A DNA stretch of 64,000 nt from Citrobacter youngae ATCC 29220. Lineage in GTDB: Bacteria; Pseudomonadota; Gammaproteobacteria; Enterobacterales; Enterobacteriaceae. Of the stretch, positions 31,184 through 44,646 are shown piece by piece. Every line of letters starts with the position of its first letter. Position 1 is the stretch's first letter. A model generated the notes under the pieces. That model was not told the DNA's origin, searched no databases, and worked only from the letters and a program-made list of their open reading frames with translations. A program made the translations under genes and the position numbers. The stretch is from positions 2,332,104-2,396,103 of the forward strand of contig NZ_GG730299.1 in assembly GCF_000155975.1 (NCBI RefSeq), given 5' to 3'.

Positions 31184-32404
31184 ATGGCAATAAGTGAACC
31201 AACCCAGCCAGCGGCTGGCGCGTCAGCGTCGGTTGCTAAAGCACGCACCTCATTTGGCATTTTAGGGGCGATCAGTCTCTCTCATCTGCTAAACGATATG
31301 ATCCAGTCGCTGATCCTGGCGATTTACCCGCTGTTGCAGTCTGAGTTCTCGCTGACGTTTATGCAGATCGGGATGATTACCCTCACCTTCCAGCTCGCCT
31401 CCTCGCTGCTTCAGCCGGTCGTCGGCTACTGGACGGACAAATATCCGATGCCGTGGTCGCTGCCCATCGGGATGTGCTTCACGCTAAGCGGCCTTGTGCT
31501 GTTAGCGATGGCTGGCAGTTTCCATATGGTATTGCTCGCCGCGGCGCTGGTCGGTACCGGTTCATCGGTGTTTCACCCGGAGTCATCCCGCGTGGCGCGC
31601 ATGGCTTCCGGCGGTCGTCATGGCCTTGCCCAGTCGATTTTCCAGGTTGGCGGCAACTTCGGTAGCTCCCTTGGGCCGTTGCTGGCGGCTGTCATCATCG
31701 CGCCATATGGTAAGGGTAATGTGGCCTGGTTTGTGCTGGCTGCGTTATTAGCGATTGTTGTTCTGGCGCAAATCAGCCGTTGGTATGCCGCGCAGCATCG
31801 GATGAGTAAAAGAAAACCGAAAGTCGCGATTGTTAATCCATTACCCCGTAATAAAGTCGTGCTGGCGGTTAGCATTCTGCTGGTGCTGATTTTCTCCAAA
31901 TACTTCTATATGGCGAGCATTAGCAGCTATTACACCTTTTATCTGATGCAAAAATTCGGATTATCGGTACAAAATGCCCAGCTGCACCTGTTTGCCTTCC
32001 TGTTTGCCGTTGCGGCCGGGACCGTGATTGGTGGACCGCTAGGCGATAAGATTGGTAGAAAATATGTTATTTGGGGCTCTATCCTCGGCGTTGCGCCATT
32101 TACCCTCGTTTTACCCTACGCAACGCTGGAATGGACCGGGATTTTAACCGTGATCATTGGTTTTATCCTCGCATCGGCGTTTTCTGCCATTCTGGTCTAC
32201 GCACAGGAGCTACTTCCGGGTCGTATCGGCATGGTTTCTGGGCTATTTTTCGGATTTGCCTTTGGTATGGGCGGCCTGGGAGCTGCGGTATTAGGGCTGA
32301 TTGCCGACCATACCAGTATTGATTTGGTCTATAAAATATGTGCTTTCCTGCCACTTCTGGGGATACTGACCATATTCTTACCTGATAACCGACATAAAGC
32401 CTGA
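31184..32404 (+). CDS. fsr: Fosmidomycin efflux transporter Fsr (MFS)
   Basis: A 406-residue MFS antiporter with 12 predicted membrane helices. The MFS loop 2-3 motif is PVVGYWTDKYPM and the loop 8-9 repeat is GGPLGDKIGRKYV. A GTGSSVFHPESSRVARMASGGRHG stretch is typical of the FsR subgroup. Known: overexpression gives fosmidomycin resistance in E. coli. It is followed by a terminator-like hairpin. Confidence 0.95.
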   Translation: MAISEPTQPAAGASASVAKARTSFGILGAISLSHLLNDMIQSLILAIYPLLQSEFSLTFMQIGMITLTFQLASSLLQPVVGYWTDKYPMPWSLPIGMCFTLSGLVLLAMAGSFHMVLLAAALVGTGSSVFHPESSRVARMASGGRHGLAQSIFQVGGNFGSSLGPLLAAVIIAPYGKGNVAWFVLAALLAIVVLAQISRWYAAQHRMSKRKPKVAIVNPLPRNKVVLAVSILLVLIFSKYFYMASISSYYTFYLMQKFGLSVQNAQLHLFAFLFAVAAGTVIGGPLGDKIGRKYVIWGSILGVAPFTLVLPYATLEWTGILTVIIGFILASAFSAILVYAQELLPGRIGMVSGLFFGFAFGMGGLGAAVLGLIADHTSIDLVYKICAFLPLLGILTIFLPDNRHKA

Positions 32405-32410
32405 TTTTCT

Positions 32411-32442
32411 GACGGCCAAAAGTAAACTTTGGCCGTCTTCAC
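32411..32442 (+). terminator. Stem-loop after fsr
   Basis: GACGGCCAAA (32411-32420) pairs with TTTGGCCGTC (32428-32437) around a 7-base loop, seven bases after the fsr stop and followed by TTCACTT. Confidence 0.7.
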
Positions 32443-32629
32443 TTACAGGGACCATCAGCCTTTACTCCCCGCATACTCCCCTGGTTTTCCGATCCGTGCC
32501 TTTTTACGTCTAAAATCCCGTTTTCATCAAAATTCAACAATTATTCATAAACATGAACATTAAAATTGTCATAAACTATTACTCGGAATTTAGGTTTTCA
32601 GGATCAATTCAGCAACCAAAGGAGACGGA

Positions 32630-34309
32630 ATGCATCACGCCACCCCGCTTATCACCACCATTGTCGGCGGCCTTGTGCTCGCTTTTATATTAGGCATGAT
32701 TGCCAATAAACTACGTATTTCTCCTCTGGTGGGATATCTGTTAGCGGGCGTTCTGGCCGGTCCATTTACACCTGGTTTTGTTGCCGATACCAAACTCGCA
32801 CCTGAACTGGCAGAGCTTGGCGTAATCCTGCTGATGTTCGGCGTAGGGCTGCACTTTTCTTTGAAGGATTTGATGGCGGTAAAGTCCATCGCCATTCCCG
32901 GCGCGATTGCCCAGATAGCCGTGGCTACGCTGCTGGGTATGGCGCTTTCGGCGGTGATGGGCTGGTCGCTGATGGTGGGTATCGTCTTTGGTCTGTGCCT
33001 TTCAACCGCCAGTACCGTGGTGCTACTGCGTGCTCTTGAGGAACGGCAACTGATTGACAGCCAGCGCGGGCAAATCGCTATAGGCTGGCTGATTGTTGAA
33101 GACCTGATGATGGTGCTGACGCTGGTTCTCCTGCCCGCCGTCGCCGGAATGCTGGAAAAAGAAGACGTCGGCTTTGCCTCTCTGGCCGTTGATATGGGCA
33201 TTACCATCGGTAAAGTGGTGGCGTTTATCGCCATTATGATGCTGGTAGGTCGTCGCCTGGTGCCGTGGATTATGGCCCGTAGCGCCGCAACGGGTTCACG
33301 TGAACTGTTTACCCTGTCAGTCCTTGCACTGGCATTAGGCATCGCGTTTGGCGCAGTGGAATTGTTCGATGTCTCCTTTGCGCTGGGTGCGTTCTTTGCT
33401 GGTATGGTGCTGAACGAATCAGAGCTCAGCCACCGTGCGGCGCATGACACCCTGCCGCTGCGCGATGCGTTCGCCGTATTGTTCTTTGTTTCCGTTGGTA
33501 TGCTGTTTGATCCATTAATCTTGATCCAGCAACCGCTGGCGGTACTGGGTACGCTGGCGATTATTGTCTTTGGTAAATCCGTTGCCGCCTATTTCCTGGT
33601 GCGTCTGTTTGGCCACTCCCAACGCACCGCGCTCACCATTGCCACCAGCCTGGCGCAGATTGGTGAGTTTGCCTTCATCCTGGCGGGTCTGGGAATGGCG
33701 CTAAACCTGTTACCGCAGGCCGGGCAAAATCTGGTGCTGGCGGGGGCTATCCTGTCCATTATGCTCAACCCGGTGCTGTTCGCGGTGTTAGAAAAATATC
33801 TCGCCAAAACGGAAACGCTGGAAGAACAGACGCTGGAAGAAGCCATCGAAGAAGAGAAACAAATTCCGGTGGACATCTGCAATCACGCCCTGCTGATTGG
33901 TTTTGGCCGCGTCGGCAGTCTGCTGGGTGAAAAATTGATGGCTGCGGGGATCCCTCTGGTGGTTATCGAAACCTCGCGAACCCGCGTGGATGAACTACGC
34001 GAGCGTGGGATCCGCGCGGTGTTAGGCAATGCCGCCAACGAAGAGATTATGAATCTGGCGCACCTGGATTGCGCGCGCTGGCTGCTGCTGACGATTCCAA
34101 ATGGCTATGAAGCGGGTGAAATTGTCGCCTCCGCTCGCGAGAAGTGTCCGTCGATTGAAATTATCGCCCGCGCGCATTATGACGATGAAGTGGAATATAT
34201 TACCGAGCGCGGCGCCAATCAGGTCGTCATGGGCGAGCGTGAAATCGCCCGCACGATGCTGGAGCTGATTGAAACCCCGCCAGCAGGTGACGTCGCGACG
34301 GCCAGTTAA
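32630..34309 (+). CDS. ybaL: CPA2 family cation/proton antiporter YbaL (Kef-like) with C-terminal RCK domain
   Basis: A 559-residue protein: about 12 membrane helices (residues 1-390) of the KefB/C type, with GVLAGPFTPGF and the VEDLMMVLTLVLLP helix. A cytoplasmic TrkA-N/RCK domain starts at ALLIGFGRVGSLLGEKL near residue 420. It should exchange K+ or Na+ for H+ under NAD-type ligand control. It lacks the partner flavoprotein gene of kefB/C. Confidence 0.93.
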   Translation: MHHATPLITTIVGGLVLAFILGMIANKLRISPLVGYLLAGVLAGPFTPGFVADTKLAPELAELGVILLMFGVGLHFSLKDLMAVKSIAIPGAIAQIAVATLLGMALSAVMGWSLMVGIVFGLCLSTASTVVLLRALEERQLIDSQRGQIAIGWLIVEDLMMVLTLVLLPAVAGMLEKEDVGFASLAVDMGITIGKVVAFIAIMMLVGRRLVPWIMARSAATGSRELFTLSVLALALGIAFGAVELFDVSFALGAFFAGMVLNESELSHRAAHDTLPLRDAFAVLFFVSVGMLFDPLILIQQPLAVLGTLAIIVFGKSVAAYFLVRLFGHSQRTALTIATSLAQIGEFAFILAGLGMALNLLPQAGQNLVLAGAILSIMLNPVLFAVLEKYLAKTETLEEQTLEEAIEEEKQIPVDICNHALLIGFGRVGSLLGEKLMAAGIPLVVIETSRTRVDELRERGIRAVLGNAANEEIMNLAHLDCARWLLLTIPNGYEAGEIVASAREKCPSIEIIARAHYDDEVEYITERGANQVVMGEREIARTMLELIETPPAGDVATAS

Positions 34310-34316
34310 TATTACG

Positions 34317-34395
34317 TGCCGGATGGCGCCATCGCTTATCCGGCACACGCCAGAGCGCACGTCGTAAGCCCGATAAGCCCAGCGCCCTCGGGCAA
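34317..34395. repeat. REP pair between ybaL and gsk
   Basis: GTGCCGGATGGCGCCATCGC..TTATCCGGCAC and an inverted degenerate partner (GTAAGCCCGATAAGCC..GCCCTCGGGC), four bases before the gsk stop. Confidence 0.83.
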
Positions 34396-34399
34396 GAAC

Positions 34400-35704
34400 T
34401 CAACGCTCCCAGTACGACTCTTCGAGACTGTCTTCGCGTTCCGGCAAACCCCGCGTTAGACGCGGTGAATGCTGATTCAGCACCTGATAACTCACGCGGT
34501 TGGCATATTTACACACCTGCGCTAATGATGAATAGGTCAGCCAGGTATATTTGTGCTTGCTGGAGTTCGGCACATTGCTACGGTGGTAGCTGTTGGCGGT
34601 AATATCATGCAGCAACGCCGCCAACGCGCCGTCGCCAGCTCCGTTGGTGTTCATGATCTTTTCCGGCCCGCCCATATACGGCGCGATGTGCGAATAAACG
34701 CGCAGCGGATGGGTGCAGTCTTTATGGCGCATGGCGCGGCTGAATTCGTACTGATTGAATTCGGCAATCGCCCCCGGCAGCAGCGGATGCTGAGTTTTGC
34801 GCTTCGCCTCTTCTTCAGTAAACCCGGCCATATACAACCCTACCGGCCCGGCGGTGCACAGCACCAGATCCACCCAATCCAGCGCCTTGTCAGACGCCAG
34901 CAGCGGATCGTTTTCACCGGTCAATGCTTCGGCCTCTTCTTCATTCATCGCCAGAATGGAGACATGCTCTTTCAGGAACGCCTGCCACCACTGCGGGTTA
35001 TCCGCAATGACGAATTTAGTGCCCAGCGTCAGAACCACCGGAACATTGTGTTTTTTGGCATATTCAATCGCTTTCATGGTCGCTTCCGGCATCGGCTCGC
35101 CCGGTTCGCAACGCACCAGATAGGACGTCAGCACCAGCGCCGAGGCCCCGGCAATAACTGCCTCGGGGATGCTATCCGCCCGCAGCTTATTCATATGTCC
35201 GGGGCTGATAGCGAACGTGCGCTCACCGGATTCGCCAATCAGCGTAAAACAGCGGCCAATCGGCCCATCAACGCCCTGCAGATAGTTCAGATCGGTACGG
35301 CTGGAGGTATTGCATAAATAACGGTACGCGTAGCTGCCAATCTCGATATTGCTGCACATCACGCCCAACAGGATCGAGCGGTCATCCGCCAGCACGGAGT
35401 AGTTGTGCATCGTGTTGCCGATAGTTCCCCCCGCAAACTGATGGGTGATTAAATTTTCACGCATCAGCTCCTGGTAGAGCGCTTCGGCAACATCGTCGGC
35501 AATCACCAGAGAGTGCCCGGCGCTCAATCCATAACGTTTTACAAAGTCATCATCAACTTTGGCTTCAATATCGACCAGCGTCTGGTCGATACCCACCACC
35601 CAGGCTGCGCTGGTTTCATTTTCAGGCTGAATCTGTTGCAGCAACGGATCGCGCGCGCTGACGGGAAAATAGTGTTTGGATTTACGTTTACCGGGAAATT
35701 TCAT
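34400..35704 (-). CDS. gsk: Inosine-guanosine kinase
   Basis: Salvage enzyme phosphorylating guanosine and inosine to GMP and IMP. The 434 residues are a PfkB/ribokinase-fold kinase with AGGTIGNTMHNYSVL near residue 93 and the anion-hole/catalytic motif NTNGAGDGALAALLHD near 350, where Asp is the base. The gene is intact and convergent with ybaL. Confidence 0.97.
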   Translation of the reverse strand: MKFPGKRKSKHYFPVSARDPLLQQIQPENETSAAWVVGIDQTLVDIEAKVDDDFVKRYGLSAGHSLVIADDVAEALYQELMRENLITHQFAGGTIGNTMHNYSVLADDRSILLGVMCSNIEIGSYAYRYLCNTSSRTDLNYLQGVDGPIGRCFTLIGESGERTFAISPGHMNKLRADSIPEAVIAGASALVLTSYLVRCEPGEPMPEATMKAIEYAKKHNVPVVLTLGTKFVIADNPQWWQAFLKEHVSILAMNEEEAEALTGENDPLLASDKALDWVDLVLCTAGPVGLYMAGFTEEEAKRKTQHPLLPGAIAEFNQYEFSRAMRHKDCTHPLRVYSHIAPYMGGPEKIMNTNGAGDGALAALLHDITANSYHRSNVPNSSKHKYTWLTYSSLAQVCKYANRVSYQVLNQHSPRLTRGLPEREDSLEESYWER

Positions 35705-35857
35705 GGTCGATTTTACGGGTGATTAGCAGAGCGGTGCATGGTAGCACATTCTCTGCTGCGCAGGCGACGCGGCGCTGAGTTTCAATATCGGACGGTGAGA
35801 TCGCAGTTTATGCGGGGTTAATTTCTACAATAAGTCACCGTTCACAAGGAGCGTTTT

Positions 35858-37785
<1,928 letters not shown>

Positions 37786-37865
37786 TTATCGATTCAAATT
37801 GTTGATAATTGTAGCGGAAAAGCGCTAAAGAAGAACTAATTGCTGTGAGAGGTAAGATAAGAATT

Positions 37866-37984
37866 TGCCTGATGGCGCTAACGATGCCGGTAGGCCGGAT
37901 AAGGTGTTTACACCGCCATCCGGCACCGATTGCCTGATGGCGCTGCGCTTATCAGGCCTACAAGATAATGACAGGCCTGATAAG
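37866..37984. repeat. Cluster of REP units between adk and hemH
   Basis: At least three REP units: GCCTGATGGCGC..GGCCGGATAAGGTG..CACCGCCATCCGGC, then TGCCTGATGGCGCTGCGCTTATCAGGCCTAC and a last inverted stub (AGGCCTGATAAG). They separate adk from hemH, both on the minus strand. Confidence 0.88.
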
Positions 37985-38003
37985 AGGTTCATAACGCGAA
38001 AAC

Positions 38004-38681
<678 letters not shown>

Positions 38682-38783
38682 TTAAAAAGCGCTAAACGAT
38701 ACCACCATCACGCAATTGGCTCAAGGAAGACGCCCGACGCTGAAACGGTTAACGGAGGGAAAATTGAAAATAAGGGAAGAAAT

Positions 38784-38868
38784 TGCCGGATGGCGGTGTA
38801 AACACCTTATCCGGCCTACGATCAAAAAGATATTGTAGGCCGGATAAGCGTTAGCGCCATCCGGCATC
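38784..38868. repeat. REP pair between htpG and adk
   Basis: TTGCCGGATGGCGGTGT..CTTATCCGGCCTAC and GTAGGCCGGATAAGCG..GCGCCATCCGGCATC in opposite orientation, just after the htpG stop. Confidence 0.92.
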
Positions 38869-38880
38869 AGATGATGGCTA

Positions 38881-40755
38881 TCAGGATACCAGCAACTGGT
38901 TCATACGACGGATAAACTGGTTCGGATCCTCCAGCGTACCGCGCTCGGCGAACAGCGCCTGATCCAACAGCAGCTCAACCCACTCTTTGAATTGCGCTTC
39001 GTCCTGGGTATCCGCCGTGCGTTTTACCAGCACGTGATCCGGGTTCAGTTCAAAGATGTATTTCACGTCCGGCACAGCCTGGCCCGCAGCGGCGAACAGT
39101 TTCGCCATCTGGGTGCTCATTTCGTCTGCGTCAGTGGTGACGATGGCCGGCGTATCGGTCAGACGGTGGGTCAGACGCACTTCTTTCACACGGTCGCCCA
39201 GCAAAGTTTTCACGCGCTCAACGAACGGCGTCAGCGCTTTTTCCGCTTCTTTCGCGCTCTCGTCCACTTCATCCGCCAGCTTATCGATAGACTCGTCGGC
39301 TTTGGCGACGGACTGGAACGGTTTGCCGTCGAACTCGGTCAGGTAGTTCATCATCCACTCATCGATGCGGTCAGAAAGCAGCAGCACTTCGATGCCTTTC
39401 TTACGCAGCAGTTCGAGGTGCGGGCTGCTCTTCGCTGCCGCATAGCTGTCGGCGGTGATGTAGTAGATTTTCTCTTGCCCTTCTTTCATCCGCGACACGT
39501 ATTCTTCCAGCGACACGGTCTGTGCGGAGGAGTCTGTGTGCGTAGACGCGAAGCGCATCAGCTTAGCGATAGTTTCCTGATTAGCGTGGTCTTCCGCCGG
39601 GCCTTCTTTCAGCACCAGGCCGAACTGTTTCCAGAAGGTCTGGTATTTCTCGGCGTCGTCTTTCGCCAGTTTTTCCAGCATCTGCAGGACGCGTTTGGTC
39701 AGCGCGCTGCGCAGGTTACGGGTGACGGTGCTGTCCTGCAGGATCTCACGGGAAACGTTCAGCGGCAGATCGTTGGAATCTATCAGACCGCGCACAAAGC
39801 GCAGATAGTTCGGCATAAACTGCTCGGCGTCGTCCATGATGAACACGCGCTGAACGTACAGTTTCAGGCCATGCTTGTGATCGCGGTTCCACATATCCCA
39901 CGGCGCCTGCGATGGGATGTACAGCAGGCTGGTGTACTCCTGCTTACCTTCCACACGGTTGTGGCTCCAGGTCAGCGGATCGGTAAAATCATGCGCGATA
40001 TGCTTGTAAAATTCGTTGTACTCGTCGTCTTTGATTTCCGACTTGTTACGGGTCCACAGCGCCTGCGCCTTGTTGATCTTTTCCCAGGAAACCACGGTCT
40101 CGCCGTCTTTCTCTTCGGATTTTTCGATCTCTACCGGCAGCGCGATATGGTCGGAATATTTGCTGATGATGGAACGGACACGCCAGTCATCAAGGAACTC
40201 GTCTTCACCTTCGCGCAGGTGCAGGGTGATTTCGGTGCCGCGATCGTCTTTGGTGATGTCGGCAACGGTGTATTCGCCTTCGCCCGCAGATTCCCAGAAC
40301 ACGCCATTTTCCGGCTTGTCGCCCGCGGCGCGGGTGCGTACGGTCACTTTATCGGCCACGATAAACGCTGAGTAGAAGCCGACCCCGAACTGGCCGATCA
40401 ACTGGCTGTCTTTCGCCTGATCGGAGCCCATGGATTCAAGGAAAGATTTGGTGCCGGATTTCGCAATGGTGCCCAGATGATCGATAACGTCATCCCGGTT
40501 CATCCCCACGCCGTTATCGGCAATGGTCAACGTACGCTTATCTTTATCGAAGGAAACACGCACGCGCAGCTCACCGTCGCCCTCATACAGGTCCGGGTTC
40601 GACAGTGCGCGGAAACGCAGCTTGTCTGCCGCATCCGAGGCGTTAGAGATAAGCTCACGCAGGAAGATTTCTTTATTGGAATACAGAGAATGGATCATCA
40701 GGTGCAGAAGCTGTTTTACTTCTGACTGAAAACCACGAGTTTCTTGTCCTTTCAT
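38881..40755 (-). CDS. htpG: Hsp90-family chaperone HtpG
   Basis: A 624-residue homodimeric ATP-dependent chaperone. N-terminal GHKL ATPase motifs are [23 protein letters not shown] and [11 protein letters not shown]. The middle domain has the catalytic Arg in LPLNVSRE. The C-terminal dimerisation domain ends with NQLLVS. There is no MEEVD tail, as expected for bacteria. A sigma-32 promoter precedes it. Confidence 0.99.
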   Translation of the reverse strand: MKGQETRGFQSEVKQLLHLMIHSLYSNKEIFLRELISNASDAADKLRFRALSNPDLYEGDGELRVRVSFDKDKRTLTIADNGVGMNRDDVIDHLGTIAKSGTKSFLESMGSDQAKDSQLIGQFGVGFYSAFIVADKVTVRTRAAGDKPENGVFWESAGEGEYTVADITKDDRGTEITLHLREGEDEFLDDWRVRSIISKYSDHIALPVEIEKSEEKDGETVVSWEKINKAQALWTRNKSEIKDDEYNEFYKHIAHDFTDPLTWSHNRVEGKQEYTSLLYIPSQAPWDMWNRDHKHGLKLYVQRVFIMDDAEQFMPNYLRFVRGLIDSNDLPLNVSREILQDSTVTRNLRSALTKRVLQMLEKLAKDDAEKYQTFWKQFGLVLKEGPAEDHANQETIAKLMRFASTHTDSSAQTVSLEEYVSRMKEGQEKIYYITADSYAAAKSSPHLELLRKKGIEVLLLSDRIDEWMMNYLTEFDGKPFQSVAKADESIDKLADEVDESAKEAEKALTPFVERVKTLLGDRVKEVRLTHRLTDTPAIVTTDADEMSTQMAKLFAAAGQAVPDVKYIFELNPDHVLVKRTADTQDEAQFKEWVELLLDQALFAERGTLEDPNQFIRRMNQLLVS

Positions 40756-40809
40756 GTAGATCTACCTCAACAATGCCATTTTCAATGGTAAAAACACGTT
40801 GAGGGTGAA

Positions 40810-40836
40810 ATGGGGACAAGCGAAAGGGATTTCAAG
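40810..40836 (-). promoter_or_regulatory. Heat-shock (sigma-32) promoter of htpG
   Basis: On the minus strand CTTGAAA (40836-40830) and CCCCAT (40815-40810) are 14 bases apart, matching the sigma-32 consensus. They lie about 55 bases upstream of the htpG start, in the recR-htpG gap. Confidence 0.88.
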
Positions 40837-40865
40837 CGGAAGCCGCCGTCGCGGCCTCCGTTTGT

Positions 40866-41470
40866 TCAGAATTTAATCTTGTGTCGTCCTGCCAGAGAGT
40901 GCGACAGCGTGGTGCCATCGACCATTTCCAGCTCGCCGCCAACCGGTACGCCATGCGCGATACGGCTGGCTTCAACGCCATACTGCATGCAAAGTTCAGC
41001 AATATAGTTGGCGGTTGCTTCGCCTTCGACCGTAGGATTGGTCGCCAGGATCAGTTCGTTGATTTGCTCAGACGCCAATCGCTGTTCGAGACGATCCAGC
41101 CCGATATCATCAGGCCCGATGCCATCCAGCGGCGACAGATGCCCCATCAGCACAAAGTAACGTCCGGAAAACTGCCCGGTTTGCTCAATGGCATAGATGT
41201 CCGCCGGACTCTCCACCACGCAAATCTGACCGTTTTCCTGGCGACGCGGGTTCGAGCAGATGTTGCAGACGTCCTGCTCGGTGAAGGTGCGGCAATCGGC
41301 ACAGTGGCCGATTTCCGACATCGCCCTCGTTAACGCCTGCGCCAGACGCATCCCGCCGCTACGATCGCGCTGAAGTAGCGTGAACGCCATGCGCTGCGCA
41401 GACTTCGGACCAACGCCCGGCAAACAGCGCAATGCTTCCATAAGCTGAGTTAACAGCGGGCTGGTTTGCA

Positions 41471-41471
<1 letters not shown>
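40866..41471 (-). CDS. recR: Recombination mediator protein RecR
   Basis: Works with RecF and RecO to load RecA at gaps. The 201 residues have an N-terminal helix-hairpin-helix ([16 protein letters not shown]), a four-Cys zinc finger ([16 protein letters not shown], about 57-72) and a Toprim domain ([16 protein letters not shown] onward). Its start overlaps the ybaB stop by one base. Confidence 0.98.
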
Positions 41472-41845
<374 letters not shown>

Positions 41846-41857
41846 TCAGGCTGACGA

Positions 41858-43783
41858 TCAAATGGGGCGAATACTCTCTTCGTCCAGGTCCGCATCGAAA
41901 AAACGACGCAGCGTCTGAATGTTATTATCCGCAATAATCGACTCACGCGCCTGCGCGAGTTTCTCTTCATAAATGGCCTGACGCCACTCCAGCGGCGTGC
42001 GCACCGCAGGATTATCATCTTCAACGATGGTCAATTCAACCGTTGACCCCGTTAAGGCACTCAATGCTTCGGCCAGTTTTTGTTGCGCGCCGCTGGAGTT
42101 CAGGTGTCGTTGCGAGGAACGCAGGTGCAGGCAAACCACGTTGCCATTCTCTTCTTTCCAGGCATTAAGCGCCACCTGCTCCACCAGCTTGGGCAGCGAA
42201 AGCAGGCTTACCTGCGCAGCCCAGGGATCGCGCTCAATGGCTTCTGCCGCAAGTTTTGCCGCCAGTTCCGGCGTTTTTTCATGCTCGAGCGCTTTTTTCA
42301 GCGCTTTCGGCGTGGCGACGACTTCTTTGACTTCGGCTACGGGATTGGTCGCTTTCCAGCGATACGCTTCTTTCTTCGTCGGCGCTTTTTCCAGCGCAGA
42401 GACCGCCGGACGCGCCTGAACACGTTCCGTCACCGAAGCCAGTCTTTCCAGCGCAGCATTATTCACCGGCCGCGCGCGGGAAGCGGCTGCCGGTTCACTC
42501 TTTTTTGGTTTGGTTGCTCCCTGAGCGCGTTGCAATTGGCTGCGCGCCGCCAGCACCTGGCTGGTGGCCTCGGAGAGCGGTACATTCTGCTGCACTGGCG
42601 CAGACTGCTGCTGCGGCACCTGCGTCGGGGTCATCACCGCAGTGGGCGCGACGGGGGCAAACGACTGTCGCGGAACTTCAGGCTCCGGTAGCGGCATGCG
42701 TGGATGAAAAGCCAGCGCGCGCAGCAGCGTCATTTCGACGCCCATTCGTCTGTCCGGCGCATACGGCAGCTCTTTACGCCCGATTAACAGAGTCTGGTAG
42801 TAAAGCTGTATATCGGTTGGCGGTACGATTCGCGCCAGTTCGCGCATACGCTGTTCAACCGCGGCCATATCGCTGCCGAGCGCGGCGGGTAAAAGCTGAA
42901 CCATGGCAATACGATGCAGCAGAGCCGACATCTCAACCAGCAGCGCTTCCCATTCAATACCACGCGCGGCGGCGTCGTTCACCAGCGTCATCACGCGCTC
43001 GCCGTCCGCAGCCACAACCGCTTCAACCAGCGAGAGCGCCTGGTCGTCGTCCAGCGTGCCGAGCATGGTGCTCACCGCGTCGGTCGATACCTGACCGTCG
43101 CCGCTGGCAATCGCCTGATCGGTCAGACTCAGCGCATCGCGCAGGCTGCCATCCGCAGCACGAGCCAGCAGTTGCAACGCGCGAGGCTCATGGGCGATAT
43201 GCTCTTCTTTGAGGATATGCTCAAGCTGATGGCGAATCTGCTCAACATCCAACGCTTTAAGATGGAATTGCAGGCAGCGCGACAGGATTGTCACCGGCAG
43301 CTTCTGCGGATCGGTGGTCGCCAGCAGGAACTTAACGTGCGCGGGCGGCTCTTCGAGCGTTTTCAGCAAGGCGTTAAAACTGTGGCGCGACAGCATGTGC
43401 ACTTCGTCGATCAAATAGACCTTAAAGCGACCGCGCGCAGGCGCGTACTGGACGTTATCCAGCAGGTCGCGAGTGTCTTCGACTTTGGTGCGCGAGGCGG
43501 CGTCGATTTCAATCAGATCGACAAAACGCCCCTGCTCAATCTCACGGCAGTTATCGCACACACCGCACGGCGTAGCGGTGATGCCGGTTTCACAGTTTAG
43601 TCCCTTCGCCAGCAAGCGGGCGATAGAGGTTTTTCCGACGCCGCGGGTGCCGGAAAACAAATAAGCATGATGAATACGCCCTAACGACAAGCCGTTCGCC
43701 AGTGCCGTCAGCACATGTTCCTGGCCGACGACGTCAGCAAAGGTTTGTGGGCGCCATTTTCGGGCTAAGACCTGATAACTCAT
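41858..43783 (-). CDS. dnaX: DNA polymerase III subunit tau (clamp loader)
   Basis: A 641-residue AAA+ subunit that loads the beta clamp and couples polymerases with DnaB. Walker A is GTRGVGKTSIAR (near 45-55), the zinc module is CGVCDNCREIE (near 73), Walker B is LIDEVHML, and sensor 1 follows at LLATTD. The C-terminal third (after about 430) is the tau-specific part binding polymerase and helicase. A frameshift site makes gamma from the same mRNA. Confidence 0.98.
   Translation of the reverse strand: MSYQVLARKWRPQTFADVVGQEHVLTALANGLSLGRIHHAYLFSGTRGVGKTSIARLLAKGLNCETGITATPCGVCDNCREIEQGRFVDLIEIDAASRTKVEDTRDLLDNVQYAPARGRFKVYLIDEVHMLSRHSFNALLKTLEEPPAHVKFLLATTDPQKLPVTILSRCLQFHLKALDVEQIRHQLEHILKEEHIAHEPRALQLLARAADGSLRDALSLTDQAIASGDGQVSTDAVSTMLGTLDDDQALSLVEAVVAADGERVMTLVNDAAARGIEWEALLVEMSALLHRIAMVQLLPAALGSDMAAVEQRMRELARIVPPTDIQLYYQTLLIGRKELPYAPDRRMGVEMTLLRALAFHPRMPLPEPEVPRQSFAPVAPTAVMTPTQVPQQQSAPVQQNVPLSEATSQVLAARSQLQRAQGATKPKKSEPAAASRARPVNNAALERLASVTERVQARPAVSALEKAPTKKEAYRWKATNPVAEVKEVVATPKALKKALEHEKTPELAAKLAAEAIERDPWAAQVSLLSLPKLVEQVALNAWKEENGNVVCLHLRSSQRHLNSSGAQQKLAEALSALTGSTVELTIVEDDNPAVRTPLEWRQAIYEEKLAQARESIIADNNIQTLRRFFDADLDEESIRPI
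42495..43783 (-). CDS. dnaX: DNA polymerase III subunit gamma, -1 frameshift product of dnaX
   Basis: The slippery heptamer A AAA AAG lies at 42506-42500 on the minus strand, over codons 427-428. After a -1 slip the next codons are GAG and TGA (42497-42495), giving a 429-residue gamma. The classic stimulators are present: an AGGGAG internal Shine-Dalgarno about ten bases upstream and a GC-rich hairpin just downstream (ACCGGCAGCCGC with GCGGCCGGT). This matches E. coli dnaX. Confidence 0.94.
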
Positions 43784-43832
43784 TGGCAGGCTCTGAAAGG
43801 CTGGAGGGTGGATTCACAGGAGGATAATGCTA

Positions 43833-43863
43833 ACACAACCTCGCAGCGACGGCGAGGTTGTGT
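43833..43863 (-). terminator. Hairpin between apt and dnaX
   Basis: ACACAACCTCGC (43833-43844) and GCGAGGTTGTGT (43852-43863) form a perfect 12-bp stem with a 7-base loop. There is no strong T-run on the minus strand, so it may only reduce apt read-through into dnaX or stabilise RNA. Confidence 0.6.
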
Positions 43864-43900
43864 GTCTCGGTATTACTTCAGCCGAGATGAGATAGCCGAC

Positions 43901-44452
43901 TTAGTGGCCCGGGAACGGAACCAGGCTATAACAGGTCAGCCCCTGTTTTTCCAGACGTTGTTCGCCGCCCAGGTCAAACAGGTTGATAATAAATGCGGCA
44001 TCGGTCACTTCACCACCCAAACGACGGATCAGCTTCACGGTCGCTTCAATCGTACCGCCGGTCGCCAGCAGGTCGTCCACAACCAGAACTTTATCGCCAG
44101 GCTTGATGGCATCAACGTGGATTTCAAGCTGATCGGTGCCGTATTCCAGCTCATAGCTCTCAGCAATCACTTCACGCGGAAGCTTACGCGGTTTACGTAC
44201 CGGAACAAAACCAACGCCCAGACCCAACGCAACCGGCGCGCCAAACAGGAAGCCACGCGCTTCGGTACCAACCACTTTGGTGATACCGGCATTTTTGTAA
44301 CGCTCAACCAGCAATTCAATGCTGAGCGCATACGCTTTCGGGTCTTCCAGCAAACTGGTGACATCACGGAAAAGAATGCCCGGCTTCGGGTAGTCGTGGA
44401 TGCTTTTGATGCTATTTTTGAGAAACTCAAGCTGCTGTGCAGTCGCGGTCAT
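43901..44452 (-). CDS. apt: Adenine phosphoribosyltransferase
   Basis: Salvages adenine to AMP with PRPP. The 183 residues carry the PRPP-binding motif [13 protein letters not shown] near residue 125 and the adenine site [20 protein letters not shown]. It lies upstream of dnaX on the same strand, as in E. coli. Confidence 0.98.
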   Translation of the reverse strand: MTATAQQLEFLKNSIKSIHDYPKPGILFRDVTSLLEDPKAYALSIELLVERYKNAGITKVVGTEARGFLFGAPVALGLGVGFVPVRKPRKLPREVIAESYELEYGTDQLEIHVDAIKPGDKVLVVDDLLATGGTIEATVKLIRRLGGEVTDAAFIINLFDLGGEQRLEKQGLTCYSLVPFPGH

Positions 44453-44646
44453 AGTTTATGCCTGATTGATACTGTATTACTTCACGGCGCACTATATACT
44501 TCATCCTCGACGCATCTTGGATGATTTTGTGTATAGATAGTAGAGCCAAGGTTACATTTGATTAACCTTTGACCATCTGCGCCAGTGCTCGAAAACGGTC
44601 GAATTTACTGGCTGTGAGAGACAATTGCAACAGCGATTATGGTGCT

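Noticed and set aside
38992..40371. 459-codon open frame on the plus strand inside htpG
   Set aside because: It is the antisense of a highly conserved htpG with GC-biased codons; His/Phe/Arg-rich composition and no ribosome site.
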